Assembly (NCBI RefSeq): GCF_001659605.2
Contig: NC_035171.2
Location: forward strand, 5,534,886-5,598,885
DNA: 64,000 nucleotides
DNA from: Manihot esculenta
Taxonomy: Eukaryota; Streptophyta; Magnoliopsida; Malpighiales; Euphorbiaceae
Direction: 5' to 3'
How positions within the stretch are numbered: position 1 is the first letter of the stretch; every line of letters begins with the position of its first letter. The notes under the pieces are model-generated. The model was not told the origin of the DNA and searched no databases. It was given only the letters and a program-made list of their open reading frames with translations. Below are positions 1 through 11,941 of the stretch, one piece after another. The position numbers were made by a program, and so were the translations under genes.

Positions 1-45
1 TCTCCCCCCCTTAAGAACATTCGTCCTCGAATGATCCGAAAACAA
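1..45 (-). other. polypurine tract and polyprotein 3' end
   Basis: Read on the minus strand, this is TTCGAGGACGAATG followed by AAGGGGGGGAGA at the window edge. That is the usual end of a Tekay-type coding region and the plus-strand primer tract next to a 3' LTR. It shows that the element's 3' end is here even though most of integrase is missing. Confidence 0.75.
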
Positions 46-56
46 AACAGAACACA

Positions 57-2195
57 TCAAAAGGAGGAAACTAACCTCAAAACAAATATGGAGTCTAGTC
101 TGTTGGACGCTGCTGGTAACCCCACTACGAAGTCCATGGCGATATTCTCCCATTTCCATTCTGGAATCGGCAGTGGGTTCAACATTCCAGCCGGCTTCTG
201 ATGTTTCAGCTTCACCCTCTGACATACTTCGCAGGCTGACACAAACTGTGCCACTTCTCTCTTCATAGTTGGCCACCAATACACTTTCTTCAAATATTGA
301 TACATCTTGGTGGCTCCAGGGTGAACACTGTACCTGGCATTATGAGCCTCTCTCATAATGTCTCCTTTTAGTCCCACGTCATCTGGTACACATAATCTGT
401 TCCCATAGCGGAGGATCCCTTTATCATCAAATCTGAACTCTTCATTCTTGCCTGACTGAACAGTCCTGGCAATCTTCACTAACTCTGGGTCCTCGTGCTG
501 TTTTTAAGCCACCTGCTCCAGAAACACAGGTGTCACTCTCATCTGGGCTATTAAAGCACATGTACCAGACAACTCTAACTGTAGACCTTCATCGATGAGC
601 TTGTAAAATTCTTTCACCACTGGTCTTCTCTCTGCCGTGATGTGGGAGAGACTACCTAGTGATTTCCGGCTTAAGGCATCAGCTACAACATTCGCCTTAC
701 CCGGATGGTACTGGATTTTGCAATCATAGTCACTGAGCAGCTCAACCCATCTTCTCTGCCTCAAATTCAGTTCTCTCTGACTCAGGATGTACTGCAGGCT
801 TTTATGATCAGTGAAGATCTCACATTTTACCCCATAAAGGTAATGCCTCCACATCTTGAGTGCAAAGATCATCGCTGCCATTTCTAGATCATGAGTGGGG
901 TAATTCAACTCATGCTTCTTCAACTGCCTAGAAGCATAAGCAATCACCCTCCCATTCTGCATCAGCACACAACCCAGTCCCACACGGGACGCATCGTAAT
1001 AGACTGTGAAGTCCTCATTACTAGTTGGCAGAGCTAACACTGGTGCTGAAGTCAACCTCTTCTTGAGCTCCTCAAAGCTTTCTTCACACTGGTCGGTCCA
1101 CACGAATCTCTGGTTCTTCTTAGTTAGTCTGGTCATGGGAGCCGCAATCTTAGAGAAGTCCTGAACGAACCTCCTGTAATAACCAGCCAAACCCAAGAAG
1201 CTTTTGATCTCAGTCACTGTGGTGGGTCTAGGCCAGTTAGCTACAGCTTCCACTTTCTTGGGGTCCACCTCTATTCCATTTTCTGACACCACATGCCCCA
1301 AGAAGGAAATGCTCCTCAGCCAGAATTCACAATTGGAGAACTTGGCATACAAGCCGTGTTCCCTCAAGGTCTGCAATACAATCCTCAGATGTTGGGCATG
1401 CTCCTCTGCATTCCTGGAATACACTAAGATATCATCTATGAAGACAATAACAAAGTGATCCAGGTATTGACTGAAAACCCTGTTCATGAGATCCATGAAT
1501 GCTGCAGGGGCATTAGTTAACCCGAACGGCATTACAAGGAACTCATAGTGCCCATATCTTATTCTGAACGTCGTCTTCGGCACATCCTCTTCCCTTATCC
1601 TTAACTGATGATACCCAGATCTCAGATCTATCTTAGAGAAACAACCTGCTCCGGCTAGCTGGTCAAATAGATCGTCGATCCTTGGCAATGGGTACTTATT
1701 CTTGGTAGTGACCTTGTTCAACTGCCGGTAGTCGATACAAAGTCTAAGGGATCCATCTTTCTTTTTCACAAACAGCACTGGAGCACCCCAAGGTGAGGTA
1801 CTCGGTCGGATGAAGCCCTTATCTACCAGTTCTTGCAACTGATCCTTCAATTCTTTCAATTCAGCTGGTGCCATCCTGTAGGGAGGGATAGAGATCGGTC
1901 TGGTTCCAGGCATCAATTCTATCTCGAACTCTATCTCCCTAGCAGGTGGTAAACCTGGCAGCTCGTCTGGGAACACATCTAAAAACTCTCTGACCACAGG
2001 TACTGAGGCGGGCTCTCTGACATGACTACCCAGCTCTCTCACATGAGCTAAGAAACCCTGACAACCCCTCCTGAGCAGCCTACGAGCCTGTAGGGCTGAT
2101 ATCAACCCTCTAGGTGTACCCCTTCTGTCTCCTCTGAAGACAACCTCTGACCTATCCTGACATCTGAACCTGACTACCTTGTCTCTGCAATCCAA
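57..2195 (-). pseudogene. pol: RT, RNase H and truncated integrase of the chromovirus
   Basis: This continues the gag frame after the stop at 2219-2217. Reverse transcriptase covers about 1900-1300, with [19 protein letters not shown] and the catalytic FIDDILVYS. RNase H follows, with [10 protein letters not shown] and [10 protein letters not shown], ending at the conserved [12 protein letters not shown] at 506-504 separates the integrase part, which has the HHCC zinc-binding region (H-x-H near 380-320, CEVCQRVK near 240-210) and the first catalytic Asp in MDFVVGLP. About 10 residues later the homology stops and the sequence joins non-integrase DNA ending in the polypurine tract, so the DDE core and C-terminus are deleted. 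Confidence 0.9.
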
Positions 2196-2216
2196 GGTAG
2201 AACCATGGGTAGATAG

Positions 2217-4085
2217 TCAATCCATCCCTAGAATGACGTCAAAATCTGTCAAATCTAGAACCACAAGGTCGGCGAACAAGCATCTTCCCTCTACAAAAAC
2301 AGGACTACACAGACAGACTGACTCTGTCACAGACGGGTCACACTTGGGTCCACTAACCCATAGGGGACACTCTAACCTGGAGACCATCAACCCCAACCTC
2401 TCGACGGCTCTCGGAGCAGTAAAAGAATGCGATGCACCAAGGTCCATCAATGCATACACATCAGAACAACCAATGATGAGATTACCTGCCACCACGGTGT
2501 TAGATGCATCTGCCTCCTGCTGTGTCATAGTGAAAATCCGTGCTGGAGCAGACGGACCTTCACCTCTGAAACCCGCTGAAGAAAAGGCTGCTCCTCTCCC
2601 TCTACCTCTGCCACTGGCCTGAGTTGCTGCTGGAGCTACTGGCTGAGCTACACTGCCTGAACCAGTCTGCTGGGACAGTGCCATAACAGTTGCTCTAGGA
2701 CAATCCCGAGCCATATGTCCCTCTTGCCCACATTTGAAGCAGGCTTTGGACCCATAAAGGCACACTCCCTTGTGTGGCTTACCACACTTCACACATGCTA
2801 TGTTGTCTGCATTTGAGCTTGAGCCAGATCCCAATCCCAGACTTGACTTAATCTTGCCCCAGAATTTGTTCTTTTTTAACTTGGCTTTTGACCACTTTTT
2901 ACTACCTGAACTCCGAGAAGAGGGGTCTAATCTTCCCCCACCTGGGGTTTTAGAACCAGAAGGCTGTGCCACAGACTGATTGACTTTCCCTTCAATGATT
3001 GCACTAGCCTCCATCCTCCGAGCCATATCCACAATAGCATGGAAACTCTCCCTCTCTGCTGACTGAATCAAGGAGGAATACCTGGAATGGAGTTTCATGA
3101 TATACCTCCTTCACTTTTTCGGATCTGTATCCAGATTTTGCCCGACAAAAGGCAACAGCTCCAAAAACCTGTCAGTGTACCCATCTACACTCATTTCCTC
3201 CGTCTGCCTCAGCTGCTCGAATTCAATCATCTTCAATTCCCTTGAACTGTCAGGGAACGCCCATCCTGCAAATTCATTAGCAAACTCCTCCCATGACATG
3301 CTATCCACCCTCGGGCTCACATAATTCTTAAACCACTCTCGGGCCTTCTTGCACTTTAGTGTGAACCCAGCCATCTGAATGGCTCTACTGTCATCAGCCC
3401 CTATCTCCTCTGTTATCATTCTGATCCTCTCCAGGTACACAAACGGGTCATCACCGGTTTCAAACTGGGGAGCACCCAGCTTCATGTAGTCGGTCATCTT
3501 GACCTTGCTCCCTCCAGATGAGCTAGGTTTAGGCATTTGGGTTTTTGGGACAGCAGGTACTACTGGTGGTGGAGGAGGTGTAGCATCCCCTGGGGTAGGG
3601 TTTGCTGGATTTGGATGGTAGGGTGGGGGTGGATACATAGGGTACTGTGGGTATGGTGGGTAGTAAGGTGGGTATGGCATATGTGTGGGATAAGGATTAA
3701 AGCTAGGGTAATCCGATGTACCTCCCATCGAATACTCGGGATTTTGAGAAAAGGGTGGGTAGTAAGGTGGCTGCACAAATCCCAAGGCCTGAGTGCCTCC
3801 TTGGGATTCTCCCACTCCCTCTTCCGACATACTTACTCCAAGACTGCCATCCCTCCTCTGATCCACATCCATCTGATCCCCCACATCCTTTTACATTGAA
3901 CCTTGCACTGTTCCCCTTACTGATATGCTTCTACCCAGTTCCAAAGACCTTCTAGGGTCTCTTGCTGCTCTTTCTCTGCTTGACCTACTTGACATTGCCC
4001 TAGGCAATGCAGGAGGACGAGCATCCGTGCCCTCGTCCTGATGTGGTACTCCAGTCAGTCTTGCAGATCGACGAGTTCCTCTCAT
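2217..4085 (-). pseudogene. gag: gag and protease of the chromovirus, with stops
   Basis: A single minus-strand frame can be followed from the ATG at 4085. The N-terminal part is basic and Ser/Arg-rich. It is followed by a Pro/Tyr-rich stretch, the retrotransposon gag domain (about 3480-3111), a CCHC zinc knuckle (CFKCGQEGHMARDC, near 2730-2690), and a retropepsin-like region ending in VILGMD. In-frame stops lie at 3893-3891 (TAA), 3113-3111 (TGA) and 2219-2217 (TGA). The protease active site reads DLGAS where DTGAS or DSGAS is usual. The reading frame is otherwise kept, so these are point mutations in a once-coding copy. The gag product would form the particle and the protease would cut the polyprotein. 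Confidence 0.88.
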
Positions 4086-4342
4086 CCTGTTTTCTGAAAA
4101 ACAGCACACATCACATAAACATTAGCATTAAATGGTTCATGTGCAAACACATGAACCCGCATCACATACATCACATATCATAGCATAACATTAATGCACA
4201 TGCATATAATCATGGCATTTCACATCATCATTCAAGACAGGACTCTACATCCTATCCTAGTGGACATGATTTTTCCTATTGTGCTTGACCTTCTATAACA
4301 TCTATAAGCCCGACACTCTAGGTCCGACCATATGAACCTAGG

Positions 4343-4354
4343 GCTCTGATACCA
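4343..4354 (-). other. tRNA-Met primer-binding site
   Basis: On the minus strand TGGTATCAGAGC lies 3 bases inside the 5' LTR. This is the usual plant initiator tRNA-Met primer-binding site for minus-strand DNA synthesis. Confidence 0.85.
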
Positions 4355-4357
4355 CTC

Positions 4358-6607
4358 TGTAACGACCCGAAAATCCGGACCGCTACCGGCGCTAGGATCC
4401 AGATCCGTGTAAGGCCGCCGGGACCCGTAGCAAGCCTGACATGAAACCTGTGAACCTGTTTAATCCCATACATGATCGACAACATACATAAAAATTTAAA
4501 CTCTTCTTTTCATTCATGAACCAAACTCAACCTGTGCATGCATTAACATAGACATTAACATTAACCCCACCTTGGAGTCCTCATCAATGCTCCAATGGGG
4601 TAACATAATCATGCATTAAGCTTGGTAAAACATAAACATCAATAAGAGATCATGCATTCATAAAGGGATTACTCAGCTAGGGTCAAGCACACTTCTAATC
4701 CTCAATATCATCAATTACATTACATAACTCAACATTACATTTCAAAATCTATCATGTCCACTACTATCTATTACAACCAAAACTTTACTCTATCCGACCT
4801 CCCGCTCTAACCTGTACCTGCAAACCTGGGGGTTAAGGGAGAGGGGTGAGCTATAAAGCCCAGTGAGCAGAATCATAAAACATTATGTTTAAAGCATATG
4901 ATATCATGAAATGCATCACATCACAGCTAATCACATCAAGGGTTGGGTGAACTTGTCACCAAATAGTCCCAGCATCATTCCGTGCCAGGCCGTAGAATGG
5001 GGTCCTGGTTTTCCTGTCATAACATACATTACTTACCATTGCCCCAGGGCCTCATCTAGGCACCTGGTCTTCGAGTCCACATTCGTGCCAGGCCGTAGAA
5101 TGGGGTCCTAGTCTTTCATTCCGTGCCAGGCCGTAGAATGGGGTCCTGGTCTTCCTGTCAGGGACTAAATGGATCATCCAACATTCACCCACAACAACAA
5201 CAAAGAATGCAATGCAATGCAATATATTCGTGTAATCTAATGCAATCATCCTGTTACATAATCATGATGCATGAAACATGATAAAATCATTTAATTTCTT
5301 AATTAAAATATTAAGTTTGGTTCCACTCACCTCTGGCTAGCTCTGACTAGACACTGAAGCAGCTGACTCACTGCTGGGGTCCTCGGTTCCTCGGGTCCGA
5401 ACCTACACAGGTGGACTCAAATGAGGGACCAAACATACATGATCATAACTCCAAACATACATGATCATAACTCTAAAATACTCCCCAAACACCCCCTAAA
5501 ACACCTTGAAACAATCACATAAATCATGCAAGAAATGGCTGAACAGGGCACTTTCGGTGGCAGGTTCGGCGGCCGAAAGTCCCTCCAGAGCCGAAAGTCA
5601 TGCACCTTCGGCGGCACCTTCGGTGGCCGAAAGTGCCAGACAGAGACGAAACTCATGCATGTTCGGGGGCACCTTCGGTGGCCGAAAGTCCCAGACAGAG
5701 CCGAAAGTCCTTTCGGCTGCCGAACCTGGTTTCTCTCGAAATGGCAGAAACTTGGTTCAACATGCATAAACGCCTCCCAACTTATTCAAACATGCATTTT
5801 CCTATTCTACAACAAGCATACTCAAGCATACAAGCTCCTAGGGGCTTCAAACCATCAAAAACCCCAACTACAACACATCAAACCACCCACATTGCTTATA
5901 AACATACCATAAACCCATAAACATAACAGTAACCTAACATACATTTCTACCCCATGGATCTTCATAAAACTTGTTTAAAACATGCAAGAAAGGTTGGATC
6001 TAAGCTTACCTCTTGAAGATCGAGAGGAAAGACGATCCTAGCTTGGAGGTAGGGAGAAATCCACTCTTTGGTCTCCAAGCTTCCAAACTCGCTCTTTTGC
6101 TCAAAGATCTTCAAACCAAACAAAAACTCGTAAGAAAATCATGAAGATTTGAAGAAAAAGGCTCAAGATCAATGAGGGAGGCGGAGAGCTCACCTTGGCC
6201 GAAAATGGGGAGAAAAGCTCGCCCGTTTCCGACAAGGGACCCCTTTATAGGTGGCTGGCCAGGCCACGTTCGGGGGCCGAATGTGCCTCCGCATGCATGC
6301 CATGTTCGGCGGCCGAATATAAGGTTCGGCGGTCGAACCTGGACTTCCCTCGCCTATGCCTTCGGGGGCCTAACGTGCCTCCAAAACGCATGCATGTTCG
6401 GCGGCCGAACTTGTGGTTCGGCGGCCGAACCTGGGTTTACCTCTAAGGTCAATTTCATGCAAAAACTCATTTTCTTTCATACTTAAAACCATGAAATACA
6501 TTAAAACATTTTGTGAAAATATGATTTTACCCTTCTAGAGGTCTCCGACATCCGAGATTCCACCGGACGGTAGGAATTCCGATACCGGAGTCTAGCCGGG
6601 TATTACA
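4358..6607 (-). repeat. 5' LTR of the chromovirus
   Basis: The LTR is 2250 bp and bounded by TG/CA: it starts TGTAATACCCGG on the minus strand and ends ...CGTTACA beside the primer-binding site. It is a diverged copy of the LTR at 7895-10074. A TATA-like TATAAAGGG lies on the minus strand near 6243-6249. It holds three partial tandem units around 4978-5160, containing CGTGCCAGGCCGTAGAATGG. It also has clusters of GC-rich palindromes with core TTCGGCGGCCGAA at 5565, 6305, 6397 and 6417. Small open frames at 5465-6446 arise from these GC-rich repeats and are not genes. Confidence 0.9.
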
Positions 6608-7894
6608 AAGCCGGTCAAAAATAAACTTTCTGTTTATCAACAATTTACAACTGCAAATAGTGGTGAAAGGATCGAATCCATAGGGAATTGAAAACTTACC
6701 TATTTTTCTCAACGAGACCAAGAGAATTAACTGAAACAAAAATAAACTGAAAGAAAAATAAACTGAAAGTGCAATAAAAGTAAAATGGGGGGGTTTTGAG
6801 ATTGATTTGATTTAACAACTACTGAAAGCAATTAAATAAGAGAATAATAAAAATAAGATGAAATCAAATATGAAAAAGGTCTAGTTGAAGAGATGGATCC
6901 ACTTTGGTTGTTTGGATTGATCATTGAAACTTATGTTTTTTCGATTGATTCAATAGATTAGTTATGGAGATGGAAGACGCTTCTCACCACCATGTCTCTC
7001 CTTATGATTAAATCAATTAGGGACCGTCCTCTAATTAATTACTAATTAACAAATTGCCAAGAAACGTGCTTGGGCCTTAGGCATCAAAGCAATTGTTAAT
7101 TGCATGAAGAAAGAGAGAGATCTAATCCTAACTACTCAAACACATGAGATGTTGCTAGATCATACAATTCCTTAGTTGTTACACCAAGTGTTCTTCTGTT
7201 TGAATAATTCCAGCAATTACGGACTAAAAATTATCCAAACTAACAATTAATTACCTTGCAATCAAGAATCAAGTGGCCAATTTGATCAAAACAACAAAGT
7301 AATAATAGAATTAAAGCATGAACTGTATGAATATTGAATAACCAAAAGACAAACAATGTGTGTTCAGATCTCACAATCCATAAAACAACCTTAGTTTCAA
7401 CCAATCCTCAACTAGATAAAAAGGTTTCAGCCACTCATGGCTGAACAAAAACCAAAAATAAAAGAAAGGTAGAAGAGTATGGAGCCGGATGAGAGTCTTG
7501 CGCCAAAGGAGTTGCAAAAACGTGGAGAGAGGTAGAAGTCTCGTGCGGCTGGCTTTGTGCTCTCTTTAAATAGGATTAGATGCTGCCCTAGGTCTCCCTT
7601 GCTTCCTAATTAGTGAAGAGGCTGCCCAAGATGCTGCCCATGTACAACTTGCTGCCCAAGTTGTTGCAAAAGAGGAAAGTATCGCGTTGCAAGCTCACCA
7701 GAGGGAAGGAGACGCGCGGCTTGTCTTCAGAAGAGGAAAGAATCGTGCATTAATGCTTTCAGAAGAGGAAGGATGCGTGGCTTGAGCTTCAGAAGGAAAG
7801 AGGCACGTCCCAAGGCTTTCAGAAGAGGAAGGGCGCGCGCCTTGGCTTCAGGAGGCAAGTGGCGTGCGCATGGACTGCAGAAGAGGAAGAAGAA
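6608..7894. repeat. unclassified repeat, left part, split by the solo LTR
   Basis: No coding potential. The sequence contains a stretch around 6650-6690 (ATCGAATCCATAGGGAATTG) of a kind common in dispersed plant repeats. Near 7670-7890 a degenerate unit around 'AGAAGAGGAA..GCGCG' recurs about every 40-60 bp. The right part appears to resume at 10075, as if the solo LTR had inserted into it. The family is not recognised; a non-autonomous LTR element is one possibility. Confidence 0.4.
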
Positions 7895-10074
7895 TGTAAT
7901 ACCCGGCTAGAGTCCGGCATTGGAATTCCTACTGACCAGTGGAATTTCGGATGACGAAACTCTCTAGAAGGGTAATATATATGTTTTCTAAAATGTCTTA
8001 AGATGTTTTAATGTTTTAAGTGTAAAAGAAATGTGTTTTTTGAAAGAAAAGCACCAAGGGAGAAAAGCCAGGTTCGGCCACCGAAGGTGATGTTCGGCTG
8101 CTGAACATGCATGGCTTTTGGAAACACGTTTGGCCGCCGAAGGTGGTCTAGCCAGCCACCTATAAAAGGGCCATAGGTCGGTGAATGGATAAGATTTTCT
8201 TTCCATTTCCACTAACAGAGGTGAGACCATGATCTTCCTTGGGTGATTTTCATGTTTTCTTCAAATCTTTCAAAGTTTTGACAAGTTTTCATGATGTTTT
8301 GAAGCTTTTGAGTAAAAGACTAAAGTTTGGAAGCTTGGAGAGTTTGAGAGCGAGTTTCTCCATATCTCCACGTTAGGATCACCTATCATCTCGATCTTCA
8401 AGAGGTAAGTGTTGATCCTTAGCTTCTTTCATGTTTTATAAAGGTTTTATGGAGGTTTATGGGTAGAGATGCATGTTTAGGTTAAATAGGGTTATGTGAA
8501 GTTTTTGGTGTATATGCATGTTTATGTGCTAAGTTTTGGTGTTGTTGGGGTTTTAAGTTAGTTTTGACCCCTTTGTGCATGTACATGAGTATATGCTTGT
8601 GGTTGAGTTGTTGGTTGCTTGTATGAAGAAGTTTGGGGAAGTTTTGCATGAAGCAAAGCAGGGTTCTGCCTTACTGGAGAATCCAGTTTCGGCCGCCGAA
8701 GGAAGGTTCGGCCACCGAATGTGCTAAGGAGGTGGTTTCGGCTGCCTAAACCCGCCCTCGAAAGTTTGGACTTTCAGCTCTGGAGGGGGGTTCGGCAGCC
8801 GAAGGTTGAGACTTTCGTCTCTGGAAGGACTTTCGGCTGCCGATGTTGCCGCCGAAAGTGGCTGAGTTTCGGCTCTAGAGGGACTTTCGGCCGCCGAACC
8901 TGCCGCCGAAAGTGCCCTGTCCAGCCTTCTTTTGCATGTGTTATGTGATTGTTTTAGGATGTTTTAGGGGGGGTTTTTGGGAAGTTTTATAGAGATGTTC
9001 TTGAGTTAGTTTGGTCCCACATTTGAGTCCACCTGTGTAGGAACGGACCAGAGGAACCCCAGAGATCAGCAGTGAGCACTGCTTCAGAATCAGTCGGAGT
9101 CAGCCAGAGGTGAGTGGAACGAAACTTAATCTTTTTATATGAATAATCAAATGCTTTTAGCATGTATCATGCACCATGACTATGTAATAGGATGATTGCA
9201 TTAGAAATCACGAATATGTTGCATTGCATTCTATGTTGATGGTGTGGATGGATAGTGGATGATCCATTAGTCCCTGAGAAAGACCAGGCGCCCATTCTAC
9301 GCCCTGGCACGAGTTATGAGATAAGACAGGAAGACCAGACGCCCATTCTACGCCCTGGCACGAGTTATGAGGTAAGACAGGAAGACCAGGCGTCCATTCT
9401 ACGCCCTGGCATGAGTTATGAGGTAAGACAGGAAGACCAGGGCCCATTCTACGCCCTGGCACGAATTCAGGATGTCGAGACTAATGGTGACACATTCATC
9501 CTTGAGGTGAATTGTCTGTGATATGATGCATTTCATGAGAGCATGTTTTATTAACATGTTTTACTTGTTCTACTCACTGGGCTATAGTAGCTCATCCCTC
9601 TTTCCTTAACCCCAGTCTTGTAGGTTCAGAGGGCAGTGAGAAGTCATCATGGTATAGAGAAAAGAGAAGAGTTATGTAATAGCATAGTGTGGACATGTAA
9701 TATTGTAAAAGAGATATTTAGTGTTGTGCTTGACCCATATGTTTTGGTAAATCCCTTTTTGTATACATGGTTTGTTTATATAAATGCTTTGTTGATGAGT
9801 ATAAAAACCAGGTTTAACCTAGATAGTGTGGATCCCACTAGAGCATTTGATGAGGGCTCTAGTAAGGGGGTCTGTGCACTGGGATCAGAGATAGTGCATG
9901 CACAGGTTGAGCCTTGGCATAGACTAAAGTTTTTAGTTTTTACAGTAAATGTATGACCATGTATGGGATGTTATCAAGTACACAGAGGATATAGTAGGCT
10001 TGCTACGGGTCCCGGCGACCTTAAGTCGATCTGGATTCTAGCGCCGGTAGCGGTCCGGATTCCGGGTCGTTACA
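7895..10074 (+). repeat. solo LTR of the same chromovirus family
   Basis: It is 2180 bp, from TGTAATACCCGGC to GGGTCGTTACA, and alignable end to end with the LTR at 4358-6607 but on the opposite strand. No internal element sequence follows on either side, so it is a solo LTR left by LTR-LTR recombination. A TATA-like TATAAAAGGG sits at about 8161. Flanking 5-mers (AAGAA and AGCGT) do not match, so no target-site duplication is visible. Open frames at 8721-8948 and 9255-9521 are repeat artefacts. Confidence 0.88.
9282..9472 (+). repeat. 51-bp tandem repeat inside the solo LTR
   Basis: Four units start at 9282, 9333, 9384 and 9435. Each holds CCATTCTACGCCCTGGCACG and most hold GAGGTAAGACAGGAA. 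The related LTR at 4358-6607 has three less regular units, so copy number varies between LTRs. Confidence 0.85.
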
Positions 10075-11400
10075 AGCGTGCAGTCATTAATGTGCAGAAG
10101 TGGAAAGATATCTGTCCAGTCTTTCCTTTTTAGGTGGAGCCTTCATTTGAATTTTGAATGCTGAACGCAGAAGAGGCAAGTGCGTCTTCATGAGATCTTG
10201 CTGCCTAAATAGGAAGATATGACCGCTGCAGTGTGTGCACATCTTTGAACAAGGAAAGAAAGATCTGCATTTTGAATTTCAAATAATCTTCTGACTGAGC
10301 TTTCCTTATTTGCTTTTGCTTATACACTTTCCTTTTTGAAAACTTTCCTTATTTGAAACTTTCCTTATTTGAAAACTTTTCATATTTGACACTTTTTGGC
10401 AGTTTTAAGAGCATTTTCTCCAGATTGTCTCTTTATACCTAATATCTGCAAAACATGATTAAAACCACAAAATTAAGCAGAAAAGATGCAAATAAACATC
10501 AAGAATATAATGATAAAGTGGACTAAAATATGTTCTATCAAGCCCTAATCCTATAGTGTCTATATATTCAGCGGAGAAAAAGTTAGAAAAGAGAGGAAGG
10601 GGTGACCGTGGACCTCAGACTTACAACATCGGGGATTCTAACGGTGGCCATAGGGAGAATAGAGACGTACCTCGGGAAAAACTTACAGAAAGGAGGAAAG
10701 ACATATTAGAGGAAGTAGAGCAAGAGGAATAGTATAGAGCAAAACTGAAAGCATGGATTCAAAATGGGTAAAGGCGGAGAAAAGACGTTTTGATGGGAGC
10801 CTCCCTAAGGCCGCACGGTAATAATTGAGGCTTCGAGATTTACCCCCTCATTAATCATGGAATAACTAATGAGCAGGTAAAGGGACATTTGATGATCGCT
10901 AGGCCACTGACACCTGGGCCACAATCGAGCCTTTACAGAAGAGCCAAGGCCAAAACCCATCAGAGCCCACCACGCCAGTTAGTCCATTAACATGCCACCT
11001 AGCCCCACAATCGAGCAGGCCGGACTAACAGGGGCCTGGTCTCATCCAAGAGGGACTCAGCTCATCTGACGTGATGGAAAAAGTAGGAGAACATGCCTAG
11101 CTATTCCACGACCCTATCAGTACGAGCGCCGGAGGGGAATTAAATGGCCATTTGACGATGGTGAAAAGGCATGTATGTCTGTACGTATGACTCTATCTGA
11201 TAGTGATAGGTGGCACTGTAGTAGGGTGGCCGTTATGTGCCACTAGAGGACAAGAGAAAAATGAATAAAAGAGAGAGGCGGGAACCATTTCAGCCAAACT
11301 TACTCATTCATACCAAAATCCTACCTCTTTTTGGATCTTAAATCTAAAATCCTACCTTTTTCTGAATTTCGGATCATCAGATACAATTGAGTTTGACTAA
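10075..11400. repeat. non-coding dispersed-repeat DNA
   Basis: 10075-10535 looks like the right part of the split repeat at 6608-7894. 10540-11400 has no supportable ORF. Its last part (about 11215-11390) is a diverged copy of about 22040-22215, sharing the order AATAAAAGAGA, GAACCATT, ACTCATTCATACCAAAATCC and a following TC-rich stretch. The family is not recognised. Confidence 0.4.
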
Positions 11401-11941
11401 GAGTTAAATATAAGATTTTTTGATCTAGAGATGATTTTAATATTGATAAAGTAAACCCATTAATAAATATTTAATATAAATCTAGTTTTATGAGAATTTC
11501 GTACATATGCCTTGTTCTTATATTTATGACTCTCCACTCTACATCTTCAATACCGGTTATAAACTTGAGATGACTTCTTTTCTTCTATGGTAGTGTAACC
11601 ATACAAATTTGAATTAGAGTTTTTTTTTTTTTTTTCTGATGTGTTTTAGAGTGTAAATGCAATTGAGTTTGGAAAGTTATTAAAGTATTTGTCAAAGAAA
11701 GACACCGCAAATGTGTGCTAAGGTCCACTTAGCATGATGATTCCGAGATTCTACGATTGGATTTTAATTCTCATAATTTGCTATAGAACTTTTAATGCTG
11801 CATGGTAACAAAATTAAAAGCCTATTTGTTATTTTGATATTTCAAAAATAATTTTAAATAAGACTTTATATATTCCGATTATTATTTCTGGCTTTATTAT
11901 TTAATTGTTTTTTTAAATAAGAAAAGTGCTTTATCAACAAT

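Larger units (their letters stand above)
1..6607 (-). mobile_element. Ty3/gypsy chromovirus (Tekay/Del-like), internally deleted
   Basis: The element reads on the minus strand in the order 5' LTR (6607-4358), tRNA-Met primer-binding site, gag, protease, RT, RNase H and integrase start, and then jumps to a polypurine tract at bases 1-13. The other LTR should begin just outside the window. RT motifs ([19 protein letters not shown]) and the long 2.25-kb LTR fit the Tekay/Del clade. Most of integrase and any chromodomain are missing, so the copy cannot move by itself. The clade is assigned from recalled motifs, not from a tree. Confidence 0.9.

Noticed and set aside
5465..6446. Frames of 83-128 residues in the 5' LTR
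   Set aside because: They read through TTCGGC/GCCGAA palindromes on both strands; no family match.
9255..9521. Open frames on both strands in the solo LTR
   Set aside because: They are produced by the 51-bp tandem unit, whose length is a multiple of 3; no protein resemblance.
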